A DNA stretch of 64,000 bases from NCBI RefSeq assembly GCF_000242635.2, contig NC_017770.1:3918669-3982668 (forward strand), written 5' to 3'. The notes beneath the pieces were generated by a model. The model ran no database searches. It had not been told where the DNA came from and saw nothing but the letters and a program-made list of their open reading frames with translations. Position numbers and translations under genes: made by a program. Positions 1 to 7,582 of the stretch are shown in pieces. Source of the DNA: Solitalea canadensis DSM 3403 (lineage in GTDB: Bacteria; Bacteroidota; Bacteroidia; Sphingobacteriales; Sphingobacteriaceae). Each line of letters opens with the position of its first letter. Positions within the stretch are counted from its first letter, which is position 1.

Positions 1-116
1 ATTTTTACAGTTCTTACAGGCCTTCTAAAAGTAACCGAATCTTGTGCATTGGTATTTGCGCCAAAGAGTATTAATACCGTAAATACACCTAAAAATGTAA
101 AGATCTGTCTCAACAT
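1..116 (-). CDS. Secreted protein of unknown function, N-terminal fragment (cut by window edge)
   Basis: Reading leftward from an ATG at 116-114, the frame stays open to the window edge. It begins MLRQIFTFLGVFTVLILFGA and continues NTNAQDSVTFRRPVRTVK. That is a Sec signal peptide: a basic start, a hydrophobic core and a likely cleavage after the Ala-Gln typical of Bacteroidota exported proteins. Only about 38 residues are visible, so no family can be assigned. It is divergent from the SDR gene and shares the 117-374 spacer with it. Confidence 0.6.
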   Translation of the reverse strand, partial: MLRQIFTFLGVFTVLILFGANTNAQDSVTFRRPVRTVK

Positions 117-182
117 GTATAATTGTTTGGCAGCAAAATTACCTGATTTTCATTTATTTTTAAATAGGATACTGTATTAAGT

Positions 183-203
183 ACTTATTTTTTATAAATA
201 AGT
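183..203. other. Short AT-rich inverted repeat in a divergent spacer
   Basis: An 8-bp perfect inverted repeat (ACTTATTT, spacer of 5, AAATAAGT) lies in the 258-bp spacer between the two divergent genes. It could be an operator or chance in AT-rich DNA. The rest of the spacer shows no RNA gene and no clear promoter. Confidence 0.25.
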
Positions 204-374
204 GAACCTTTAACATTAAGTGTTTATCATCTGTGCAATTAATTAAGTCTATAAAGAGTAGCAATTAGACCTATAATATGAATAAATACAGGCCGTAGGG
301 ATTTACAAACCTTAGGACATTATTATTATAGACCTATATAAAACAAAATATCAGATTTATTTGTCATCTCTAAC

Positions 375-1091
375 ATGGAATCATTACAAGGAAAAAATGC
401 GCTTATTACTGGTGCAGGAAAAGGTATAGGAAAAGCAGTGGCTTTACAATTGGCTCAGGAAGGTGTGAACGTTGCATTACTGGCAAGAACTGTCTCTGAT
501 CTGGAAGCTGTAGCCACTGAAATAAAGGCCTTAGGTGTAAAAGCTTTAGTTATATCAGCTGATGTTGCTGATATCGACAGTGTAAACAAAGCCGTTTCAC
601 AAGTAGAGAATGAATTCGGGTACATAGACATTCTGATTAATAATGCAGGGATCGCTTCTTTCGGCAAGTTCCTGGAATTAACCCCGACAGATTGGGAAAA
701 GATTGTACAGGTTAATCTTTTTGGAACTTACTACGTAACACGCGCTGCTCTGCCTAAAATGATTGAACGCCAAACCGGAGATATCATTAACATATCTTCA
801 ACTGCTGGACAACGTGGGGCTGCATTAACGAGTGCGTACAGTGCTTCAAAATTTGGCGTATTAGGTTTAACTGAATCCTTAATGCAAGAAGTTCGCAAAC
901 ATAATATCAGGGTAACAGCATTAACTCCAAGTACGATTGCAACTGATATGGCAAAAGACCTTAATCTAACAGACGGTAATCCTGAAAAAGTAATGCAGCC
1001 AGAAGACTTCGCAGAGCTGATTGTTGCGCAGTTAAAATTAAACCGTCGTGTTTTTGTAAAAGAAGCTGGTTTATGGTCAACAAATCCGTAA
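375..1091 (+). CDS. SDR-family NAD(P)-dependent oxidoreductase (FabG-like 3-ketoacyl reductase)
   Basis: A classical short-chain dehydrogenase of 238 residues, normal for the family. The cofactor motif TGAGKGIG is at residues 12-19, NNAG at 89-92, and the catalytic Ser142, Tyr155 and Lys159 (YSASK) are all present. Close relatives are annotated as 3-ketoacyl-(ACP) reductases. The gene stands alone rather than in a fatty-acid cluster, so the substrate is unknown. The C-terminal part is divergent from true FabG, which suggests a general carbonyl/alcohol reductase. A hairpin follows at 1155-1185 between this gene and the convergent lipoprotein gene. Confidence 0.9.
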   Translation: MESLQGKNALITGAGKGIGKAVALQLAQEGVNVALLARTVSDLEAVATEIKALGVKALVISADVADIDSVNKAVSQVENEFGYIDILINNAGIASFGKFLELTPTDWEKIVQVNLFGTYYVTRAALPKMIERQTGDIINISSTAGQRGAALTSAYSASKFGVLGLTESLMQEVRKHNIRVTALTPSTIATDMAKDLNLTDGNPEKVMQPEDFAELIVAQLKLNRRVFVKEAGLWSTNP

Positions 1092-1154
1092 GAAGTTTGT
1101 TAAGTATTATAGCGAGTCAATGAACGATTCTACAAATTAATCGTTCGTTCATGA

Positions 1155-1185
1155 AAATTCCCGATAATCTGATTACCGGGAATTT
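1155..1185. terminator. Hairpin between convergent genes, probable bidirectional terminator
   Basis: A perfect 9-bp stem, AAATTCCCG/CGGGAATTT, lies between the SDR gene and the convergent lipoprotein gene; the loop (13 nt) can pair further with one mismatch. A run of T follows on the minus strand. A second, weaker hairpin (GAACGATT/AATCGTTC) sits just upstream at 1122-1146. Confidence 0.6.
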
Positions 1186-1203
1186 CTGTTATAGGTGGTT
1201 AGT

Positions 1204-1596
1204 TTAATTTGAGTTTGAGCACTCAGCGGTGTTTTGCTGTGTTTCTCCCCCTTCAGTCCCTGTAAAGTTATACTCTACAACAATTCGTGAGCTGGTCCTA
1301 CCTTTTGCCGAAACATTAATAGAAGTTCCTGCCTTAGTGTTCACAGCTATTTCAAATGGCAATTCCGGTTCATTAACTGTTACCTGACCGTTGGCTCCCT
1401 GGTAGGTAATTGTAGTTACTTCCGAATTACCAATTTTAGGAACCGTATATTTTACTGTTCCATCGCTTTTTGTTGTATAAGCCGTTGTAGAAACATCACA
1501 GTCCCTGATATTACTTTTTTCATCATTATCTGTACAGGATATTACAGCTCCACTTAACAATATGGCAAGTAAAAAAGTAGAAAAGCGTTTGTTCAT
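1204..1596 (-). CDS. Putative lipoprotein with beta-sandwich (MmpS-like) C-terminal region
   Basis: I place the start at the ATG at 1596, giving 130 residues. A longer frame reaches 1629, but its extra 11 residues precede an obvious lipoprotein signal peptide: MNKRFS, hydrophobic core, lipobox VISC with Cys21. The mature part is Thr/Ser-rich with alternating hydrophobic residues (VKYTVPKIG, VTTITYQGANGQVTV), resembling the small beta-sandwich of MmpS-type accessory proteins. That resemblance is my inference from pattern only. Two further cysteines, one just after the lipid Cys and one near the C-terminus, could form a disulfide. It is a single gene with no functional context. Confidence 0.65.
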   Translation of the reverse strand: MNKRFSTFLLAILLSGAVISCTDNDEKSNIRDCDVSTTAYTTKSDGTVKYTVPKIGNSEVTTITYQGANGQVTVNEPELPFEIAVNTKAGTSINVSAKGRTSSRIVVEYNFTGTEGGETQQNTAECSNSN

Positions 1597-1785
1597 AATT
1601 ATTGATTTTAAAAAATAGGTATTCGACAAAATTGAGATCTGTAGCCCTTTAACAGCAAACCAGTGGCCATTAAATCATCTATTTCGAGAACTTATTTACA
1701 GTAGATAATTTTTTAAAAAAAATTCTGTAACGAATTGTAATGCTTGAATACATACTGTGTATAAAAGTTAAAAAATTAAAGCATT

Positions 1786-2652
1786 ATGAAAAGAACATTA
1801 TTAACCCTGGCTACAATTGCGACATTTTTAATCTCTCTACATTCAAACGCTCAAAGTAAACAACCGCTAGAAAATTCATTATTATGGGAAATTAGTGGTA
1901 ATGGTCTGCAAAAATCTTCATACCTATATGGAACAATTCACATGATCTGTGAAAAAGATTTCTCAATCTCTGAGAAACTAAAAAATACCATTTCGAAAAC
2001 AACACGCTTAACTTTAGAAGTAGACTTAAGCGATCCGAATGAATTACAGGAAATGCAAAAATCTGCAATGGGCGAAATTCCATTGAGTAAAGAATTAACT
2101 TCGCAACAATATAAATCGCTGGATTCAATCCTAACGTTAAAAACACCTATGACGCTTAAGCAATTAGACAATTTTAATTTAATGGGCATAAATAGCATAT
2201 TGATAGCGTCTACATTACCTTGCAAGTCATTAAAAGTGTATGAGTTTGAACTTATCGCGTTGGCTAAACAACAAAAAATGACAATAGGCAAGCTGGAAAC
2301 GATTAAGGATCAAGCATATTTCTTCAGCAAAGCATTCAATAAAGACTTCTTGTTCACACAACTGATAAAAACTGACAGTTATGGAGAGATGTTTATTAAA
2401 ATGATTGACGATTATAAAAACGAACGTTTGACCGACATCGGTGCAAAACTAAACGATGAGAGATTCTCCAATGCTGATACTAAAAAATGGTTATTAACCG
2501 AAAGAAACCTTAATTGGGTAAGTGAAATGCCGTCAATGATGAAAGCTGAAAGTGTATTTTTTGCCGTGGGAGCAGCTCATTTACCTGGCGAGAATGGTGT
2601 AATTGAATTATTAAAAGCAAAGGGTTACACTGTTAAACCTGTTTTAAATTAA
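1786..2652 (+). CDS. TraB/GumN family protein, secreted
   Basis: A 288-residue protein with a signal peptide (MKRTLLTLATIATFLISLHS, then NAQ). It has the two signatures of the TraB/GumN fold: YLYGTIHM with GTIH at residues 49-52, and VGAAHLPGENG with His265 near the C-terminus. Members are thought to be metal-dependent hydrolases or peptidases related to the TIKI/EreA/ChaN superfamily; the bacterial role is not settled. The stop is 2 bp before the ECF sigma factor start, so the two are almost certainly co-transcribed and the protein probably works in an envelope process controlled by that sigma factor. Confidence 0.85.
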   Translation: MKRTLLTLATIATFLISLHSNAQSKQPLENSLLWEISGNGLQKSSYLYGTIHMICEKDFSISEKLKNTISKTTRLTLEVDLSDPNELQEMQKSAMGEIPLSKELTSQQYKSLDSILTLKTPMTLKQLDNFNLMGINSILIASTLPCKSLKVYEFELIALAKQQKMTIGKLETIKDQAYFFSKAFNKDFLFTQLIKTDSYGEMFIKMIDDYKNERLTDIGAKLNDERFSNADTKKWLLTERNLNWVSEMPSMMKAESVFFAVGAAHLPGENGVIELLKAKGYTVKPVLN

Positions 2653-2654
2653 TA

Positions 2655-3164
2655 ATGTCTATTCAAAAGGAAAAAGAATTTCTCGTTCTGGTTGAAAAGC
2701 ATAAAGGGATTATCCATAAGATTTCTAAAATGTACATGGATAATAGTGATGATCAAAAGGATCTATTTCAAGAGATTGTTCTCCAACTTTGGAAATCATA
2801 TGATTCCTTTAACAAACAGAGCCAGTTTTCAACTTGGATGTATCGGGTAGCATTAAACACTGCAATCCTTTATTTTAAAAAGGATAAACGTAAGCCTGAT
2901 ACCGCTTTTGAGAATATTCCAGATACTATTGCAAACATAGATGATGATGCTGAAACGAAAGAGATTCAATTAGCTCATTTCTATAAAGCGTTGCAAAAAC
3001 TGGATAAAATTGAAAAGGCGTTAGTTTTCTATCATTTAGAAAACTACTCTCACAAAGAAATTGGCGACAACCTTGGTATTTCCGAGGGAAATGCAAGAGT
3101 GAAATTAAACAGAGCAAAAAACAGATTAAAAGAATTGATTAAAGAACAAGGTTATGAATTTTGA
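2655..3164 (+). CDS. ECF-type RNA polymerase sigma-70 factor
   Basis: A 169-residue sigma factor with only regions 2 and 4, as in the extracytoplasmic-function class. Region 2 spans roughly residues 10-80 (DQKDLFQEIVLQLWKSYDSF, then FSTWMYRVALNTA). Region 4 spans roughly 108-162 with a helix-turn-helix (YSHKEIGDNLGISEGNARVK). It overlaps the next gene by 11 bp, which implies translational coupling. In this class an inner-membrane anti-sigma factor is usually encoded immediately downstream, and the next gene fits that position and topology. Confidence 0.92.
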   Translation: MSIQKEKEFLVLVEKHKGIIHKISKMYMDNSDDQKDLFQEIVLQLWKSYDSFNKQSQFSTWMYRVALNTAILYFKKDKRKPDTAFENIPDTIANIDDDAETKEIQLAHFYKALQKLDKIEKALVFYHLENYSHKEIGDNLGISEGNARVKLNRAKNRLKELIKEQGYEF

Positions 3165-3789
3165 CGATTTAAAATCAGCATGGAATAACGATTCCGACAA
3201 TAATATAGAAGTCCCTAAAAATTTAGATAGTTTAAAAGGTGCACAATCTCCAATTGATAAGGTTAAGAAAAACCTTCGATCAGAGTTTTGGTTAAATGTG
3301 GTATTTATTATACTTTTCTTTGCCCTACCATTCATCATTGATCGACTGGTTCCGATGTCTACCGTATTATATTATACGATCCTAATACTGACAGCTCTTC
3401 CAATGACCTACTATCTTATCAACTTCTACAAATTTTACGGAAGGATCAATAAGTTGGAAGTTAGTACAAAAGATAGTCTGAATGAGGTTTACTTTGAATT
3501 AAAGCACTTTATAGAGATCTACAAAGTAATGCAACACTTTATCTCGCCTAACTTCCTACTGATGGGGTTCATTATTGGAATTGGACCGAAGGTTGGCAAA
3601 CTGTTGGATAAACTAGTTACCATTAAAGACCTGCACAGTGATGGCGTTTGGCTGGGAGTAGTAATCTTAGGGGCCTTTATTGTAGTAATGGTTGGCTTTT
3701 ACTTTTACATTAATGCCCATATCAAATATTTTTATGGAAAGTATTTAACAGAACTAGGGAAAATAAGGGATGAATTAAAAGAAGATTAA
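3154..3789 (+). CDS. Four-helix inner-membrane protein, candidate anti-sigma factor
   Basis: A 211-residue protein with a charged cytoplasmic start (MNFDDLKSAWNNDSDNN) and four likely transmembrane helices, near residues 47-65, 70-92, 130-150 and 168-190. It has no recognisable anti-sigma domain and no periplasmic sensor domain. Its start overlaps the end of the ECF sigma gene by 11 bp and it is the last gene before a strong terminator. The DLKSAWN start is common in Bacteroidota membrane proteins paired with sigma factors. Anti-sigma function is therefore inferred from position, not from a motif. Confidence 0.7.
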   Translation: MNFDDLKSAWNNDSDNNIEVPKNLDSLKGAQSPIDKVKKNLRSEFWLNVVFIILFFALPFIIDRLVPMSTVLYYTILILTALPMTYYLINFYKFYGRINKLEVSTKDSLNEVYFELKHFIEIYKVMQHFISPNFLLMGFIIGIGPKVGKLLDKLVTIKDLHSDGVWLGVVILGAFIVVMVGFYFYINAHIKYFYGKYLTELGKIRDELKED

Positions 3790-3808
3790 TTATGATTTAT
3801 AAAAAGGG

Positions 3809-3842
3809 ACGAGGTTATTGTTATCATTAACCTCGTTTTTTT
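3809..3842 (+). terminator. Rho-independent terminator of the GumN-sigma operon
   Basis: A perfect 9-bp stem (ACGAGGTTA/TAACCTCGT), loop of 10, followed by seven T residues, 20 bp after the stop codon of the membrane protein gene. Confidence 0.9.
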
Positions 3843-3870
3843 ATGCCTTTAAGCAGTTAATAAATATAGC

Positions 3871-3895
3871 AATCGCCGCAAATTATGCGGTGATT
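3871..3895. other. Hairpin in the sigma-operon/hemW spacer
   Basis: AATCGCCGCA and TGCGGTGATT pair over 10 bp with one G-U-type mismatch and a 5-nt loop. It follows the main terminator and could be a second terminator or a processing structure. Confidence 0.3.
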
Positions 3896-4024
3896 ATTAC
3901 TTTGTTTAAAACAGAAATTCTCTTTTTAATTACACAATAACCATCCCTTTCATAGAAATACTAACTACAACTTAAATGAAGGAATATTCCAGGGGTCATA
4001 AAGGTTATTAAAATCCATTTTTCC

Positions 4025-4032
4025 TACTTTTG
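4025..4032 (+). promoter_or_regulatory. Bacteroidota -7 element immediately before hemW
   Basis: TACTTTTG matches TAnnTTTG exactly and ends 4 bp before the hemW ATG. No TTTG-type -33 element sits at the expected distance. If used, transcription would start at or next to the start codon, giving a nearly leaderless mRNA. Confidence 0.45.
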
Positions 4033-4036
4033 CAAA

Positions 4037-5164
4037 ATGGCCGGAATTTATATCCATATCCCTTTCTGCAAAAAAGCTTGTTATTATTGCGATTTTCATT
4101 TTTCAACCAACTGGAAAGTTAAAACTGAATTATTAGCTGCTATTGAGCAGGAACTTGAACTGCAACGAAATTACCTGAATGGAGAATCTGTTGAAACGGT
4201 CTATTTTGGAGGTGGAACTCCTTCTATTCTGACCGGGGAAGAAATAAATGCTATTTTGGACAAAATAAACACCCTCCATCATGTTGCTGCTAGTGCTGAA
4301 ATCACTTTGGAAGCGAATCCTGATGATTTGGATGCAGCAAAAATTAAAGAGTTGCGCCAAACCGCTGTTAATCGTTTCAGTATTGGCATTCAGTCATTTT
4401 TTGATGAGGATTTGCAATGGATGAACCGTGCGCACAATGCTTCAGAAGCTAAATCGAGTATAATGCGAGCGCAGGATGCTGGCTTTGAGAATATTACTTG
4501 CGATTTGATTTATGGTTATCCGTTGCTGACCAACAAAAAATGGAAGGAAAATATTCAGACATTAATCGACTTACAAATTCCTCATATTTCTTCCTATTCA
4601 ATGACTGTTGAGCCGCAAACGGCTTTGGCTTCGTTTATCAGAAAAAATAAACAACAGCCAATGAATGAAGAGCAAAGTGCTGAACAATTTCAGTATTTAA
4701 TCGAAGAACTATCCAAGGCTAACTTTTTGCATTACGAAATCTCCAACTTTGGAAAAGAGGGCTGGCTTTCTAAGCACAATTCCAATTATTGGTTCGGCAA
4801 AAAATACCTGGGAATAGGACCATCTGCTCATTCTTTTAATGGAGAAACACGCCAATGGAACATTGCCAATAATTATAAATACATCGACTCATTAAGTCAA
4901 AAGAAAATTCCGTTCGAAGAGGAACTATTAAGCCCTGTTCAGCGTCTTAATGAATATGTAATGACTGCGTTGCGAACCATGTGGGGTATTGATCTGAAAA
5001 AAATTGAAAACAATTATGGAAAAGAATTCCTGGAAGAAATTATGCACACCGCTGAAAAATATATTGATAAGCAATGGGTAACCAATAATGAAGATAAATT
5101 AATATTAAGCAAAGAAGGTAAACTCTATGCAGATTTAATCGCTTCAGAACTATTTATTACCTAA
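4037..5164 (+). CDS. hemW: HemW, radical SAM family heme chaperone
   Basis: A 375-residue protein, normal for HemW. The radical SAM cysteines are C11, C15 and C18 (CKKACYYC). GGGTPS is at 58-63 and the HNSNYW motif of the HemW group is followed by the GIGPSAHSF signature. HemW was long annotated as oxygen-independent coproporphyrinogen III oxidase, but HemW lacks that activity and instead binds heme and delivers it to respiratory proteins. That role fits the heme-rich Act/cox operon elsewhere in the window, although the genes are unlinked. The family starts with M-x-GIYIHIPFC, which supports this start codon. Confidence 0.93.
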   Translation: MAGIYIHIPFCKKACYYCDFHFSTNWKVKTELLAAIEQELELQRNYLNGESVETVYFGGGTPSILTGEEINAILDKINTLHHVAASAEITLEANPDDLDAAKIKELRQTAVNRFSIGIQSFFDEDLQWMNRAHNASEAKSSIMRAQDAGFENITCDLIYGYPLLTNKKWKENIQTLIDLQIPHISSYSMTVEPQTALASFIRKNKQQPMNEEQSAEQFQYLIEELSKANFLHYEISNFGKEGWLSKHNSNYWFGKKYLGIGPSAHSFNGETRQWNIANNYKYIDSLSQKKIPFEEELLSPVQRLNEYVMTALRTMWGIDLKKIENNYGKEFLEEIMHTAEKYIDKQWVTNNEDKLILSKEGKLYADLIASELFIT

Positions 5165-5235
5165 AAAGTTCATTCCGTTAAAAACAACTTCGTCAAAATT
5201 ACATTATATATACCACGCTTAACATTCATTGAAGT

Positions 5236-5243
5236 TATATTTG
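5236..5243 (+). promoter_or_regulatory. Candidate -7 promoter element for the cupin gene
   Basis: TATATTTG matches TAnnTTTG exactly, 23 bp before the ATG of the cupin gene. No good -33 element was found at the usual spacing. Confidence 0.4.
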
Positions 5244-5266
5244 CATTTTCTTAATCGATTCTTAAC

Positions 5267-6148
5267 ATGGGATTTATACTTGAACCTATTGAGCGGATAT
5301 CAAACATTAGCAAAGAAGAATTCGAAGAAAAATACCTTAAGCCCCGTAAGCCTGTTGTGATAACTGCCATGGCCCAAAATTGGCCAGCCTATGAAAAGTG
5401 GACTTTTGATTATTTAAAACAGGTAGTTGGCGACAAGGTAGTTCCTTTGTATGACAATGCTAAAGCGGATCCGTCTAAACCTATTAATGCGGCAGCCTCC
5501 GAAATGGCATTTACAGATTACATCGATCTGATTCAATCACAACCTACCGAACTTCGCATCTTTTTATTCGATATTTTCAAGCATGCTCCAAAGCTGCTGG
5601 ATGATTATAAATGTCCGAAGGAACTTATGGGCGGTTTTTTAGATCGTTACCCTAATATGTTCTTTGGAGGAAAAGGCTCTGTTACGTTTTTACATTACGA
5701 CATAGACCTTGCTCATATCTTTCATACGCATTTTCACGGACGTAAACATATTATTCTATTTGACTATAAGTGGAAAGACCGTTTGTATTGCATTCCGTTT
5801 GCCACTTATGCACTCGAAGATTATGATATTCTTAATCCAGATTTTCAAAAATTCCCAGCCTTAGATGGCATTCAAGGTATCGAATGTTATCTTGAGCATG
5901 GAGAAACACTATTTATGCCCACCGGATGGTGGCATTGGATGAAATATTGGAATGGCGGCTTCTCTATTAGCCTAAGAGCATGGGACCGCTCTCCAATTAT
6001 CAAAGCAAAAAGTTTATACAATCTTACGGTTCAGCGCAAGTTCGATGATTTCATGAAAACCCAATTCAAAGTTAAATACATGAACTGGAAAGAGGAACTT
6101 GCCATTAAACGTGCCGAAAAAGCCCTGGCAGAAGGGTTGCCGAGATAG
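5267..6148 (+). CDS. Cupin-like (JmjC/Cupin_8) domain protein
   Basis: A 293-residue protein resembling the Cupin_8 group of Fe(II)/2-oxoglutarate-dependent oxygenases. The metal-binding triad is visible as His143-x-Asp145 in LHYDID and His223 in PTGWWHWM. The stretch RKPVVITAMAQNWPA near the N-terminus is the usual start of this fold. Characterised relatives are protein hydroxylases (FIH or JMJD class), but the bacterial targets are generally unknown. It is a single gene facing SusD 1, with the heptamer-repeat hairpin in between. Confidence 0.85.
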   Translation: MGFILEPIERISNISKEEFEEKYLKPRKPVVITAMAQNWPAYEKWTFDYLKQVVGDKVVPLYDNAKADPSKPINAAASEMAFTDYIDLIQSQPTELRIFLFDIFKHAPKLLDDYKCPKELMGGFLDRYPNMFFGGKGSVTFLHYDIDLAHIFHTHFHGRKHIILFDYKWKDRLYCIPFATYALEDYDILNPDFQKFPALDGIQGIECYLEHGETLFMPTGWWHWMKYWNGGFSISLRAWDRSPIIKAKSLYNLTVQRKFDDFMKTQFKVKYMNWKEELAIKRAEKALAEGLPR

Positions 6149-6152
6149 AAAA

Positions 6153-6254
6153 AGTCCATGGACCATAGTCCATAGTCCATAGTGAAGTAGATCGTAATAT
6201 GATCCTTACTATGGACTATGGACTATGGACCATGGACTATGGACTATGGACTAT
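6153..6254. repeat. Heptamer tandem repeat arranged as a long inverted repeat
   Basis: The unit GGACTAT (CCATAGT on the other strand) is repeated on both sides of a short centre. The left arm at 6153-6187 is an almost perfect reverse complement of the right arm at 6205-6238, with one base missing and one mismatch, around a 17-bp centre. Two more units run on to 6254. It fills the space between two convergent genes and reaches into the SusD 1 stop codon. Such short palindromic, REP-like repeats are scattered through many Sphingobacteriales genomes. It can probably form a large cruciform or hairpin and may act as a bidirectional terminator. Confidence 0.85.
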
Positions 6255-7564
6255 TGTCCTACATTCTCCGCAAACGGAATTGGGAATGCTGGCCAAACAT
6301 CATCACCTGGTCTATCCAAAGGCAGTTCTGCCAATCTGTTATACCTGCGCATATCTACCCAGCGATGTCCTTCACAGAATAAGGAATATCGACGTTGTTC
6401 AAGCATCTCATTCGTTAAAGCTGCAGCGGTAACCCCTCCGCCATAAACTACAAGATTATTACCTGTTCTAATTCGATTGATAGCAACAACTGCGTCTGGT
6501 AGCACATTTGTCTGAATCTTAGCTTCAGCATAAAGTAGAATCAATTCCTCATTTCTGATAATTGGAATTGGAGCCACATTGCTTTTATATACGGCTACAT
6601 CATAATTACTAGAAAGCCCACTTTGTGTTGCCGGAGCATTTCGCAATGATGCTTTTTGCAAGCGAGTATCACCTGCTACACCATCCGTTATGAAATCCGG
6701 ATGTGCAACCCTTACCTCACCGGTTGCATTAGGAGCTAAAAAGAACCTGTTTAGCTGATCTCCGGATGCGGTAGAAAAAACATGAAACACGCCAGTTTGA
6801 AAGCTCCCATTAAGATTAAAAAAAGATGCATTCAAATAGGTCAAGACATCAGTATATAATCCCCTGTAAGCCGCCACCCTCGCAGCTAAAGCCCGGTTAA
6901 ACTTTTGAAAATCAGCAACACTGGGCGCCAGTGTTGTGGTAAATGCAAATTCTGCATTCGTTAACTGCGTGTTTCCTTGTTCTAAAAGGCCTGCAATTGC
7001 AGTTAAGGCATCATTGTAAGGAACTATAGGCCCAAGATTATTTGGATCTGCTACTTCTATTCTAACTCCATTGCTGCCTGTAAGGTTCAATGCTATTAAA
7101 AGTTCATATGCTTTGATTGTGTTAGCATATCCCCTATAGCCTTGTTTTTGAGCATCAGTAGGAGCTCCTGTATTATCAACTGAGGCCAATAATATATTAC
7201 AATTCTTTACCGCACGATAAGTAGCATGCCATTGACGAGTCGTATAAAATGCATTATTATCCAACGTAGCGTTTTCCTGTCCAAGCAAATCTTGAGTGTA
7301 ACGAGGTTCTGATCCGGCAAAACGATACATCTCACGACCAACTACTCCAACATCATCAAGGTAATACTCAATTGCATCACGCATTCCTGACTCACTACCA
7401 ATGACAATATTATTAAGCTCTGAGATTGATGCATTAGAAAGCACTCCATTCAAACTCGGGTTATTAGGGTCAACTTCGTCATCGAGACTACACCCCGACG
7501 GTACGAATAACAGTAAGCCTAATAAAAAACTTAGTGTCAACATTTTATTTATATGACGTTTCAT
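6251..7564 (-). CDS. SusD/RagB family outer-membrane nutrient-binding lipoprotein (pair 1)
   Basis: A 437-residue SusD homologue. The signal peptide ends in a lipobox with Cys25 (VPSGC). It has the helical TPR-type core in the middle and the C-terminal block IPIIRNEELILLYAEAKIQ followed by AINRIRTGN and RRYSLFCEGHRWVDMRRYNR, which is characteristic of SusD. It lies 18 bp after the SusC gene and is the second gene of the pair. SusD proteins cap a SusC channel and bind the oligomer to be imported. The stop codon lies within the heptamer repeat, so the last residues may have been altered. The substrate is unknown because no glycoside hydrolase lies nearby. Confidence 0.92.
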   Translation of the reverse strand: MKRHINKMLTLSFLLGLLLFVPSGCSLDDEVDPNNPSLNGVLSNASISELNNIVIGSESGMRDAIEYYLDDVGVVGREMYRFAGSEPRYTQDLLGQENATLDNNAFYTTRQWHATYRAVKNCNILLASVDNTGAPTDAQKQGYRGYANTIKAYELLIALNLTGSNGVRIEVADPNNLGPIVPYNDALTAIAGLLEQGNTQLTNAEFAFTTTLAPSVADFQKFNRALAARVAAYRGLYTDVLTYLNASFFNLNGSFQTGVFHVFSTASGDQLNRFFLAPNATGEVRVAHPDFITDGVAGDTRLQKASLRNAPATQSGLSSNYDVAVYKSNVAPIPIIRNEELILLYAEAKIQTNVLPDAVVAINRIRTGNNLVVYGGGVTAAALTNEMLEQRRYSLFCEGHRWVDMRRYNRLAELPLDRPGDDVWPAFPIPFAENVGQ

Positions 7565-7582
7565 AATTGATTCTGTTAAGGA

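Noticed and set aside
1597-1629. Longer start of the lipoprotein gene
   Set aside because: It would put 11 residues before a complete lipoprotein signal peptide; the internal ATG fits better.
6199-6446. Short rightward ORFs rich in MDYGLWT
   Set aside because: They are translations of the heptamer repeat and of the antisense strand of SusD 1, with no start signal or family; they are not genes.
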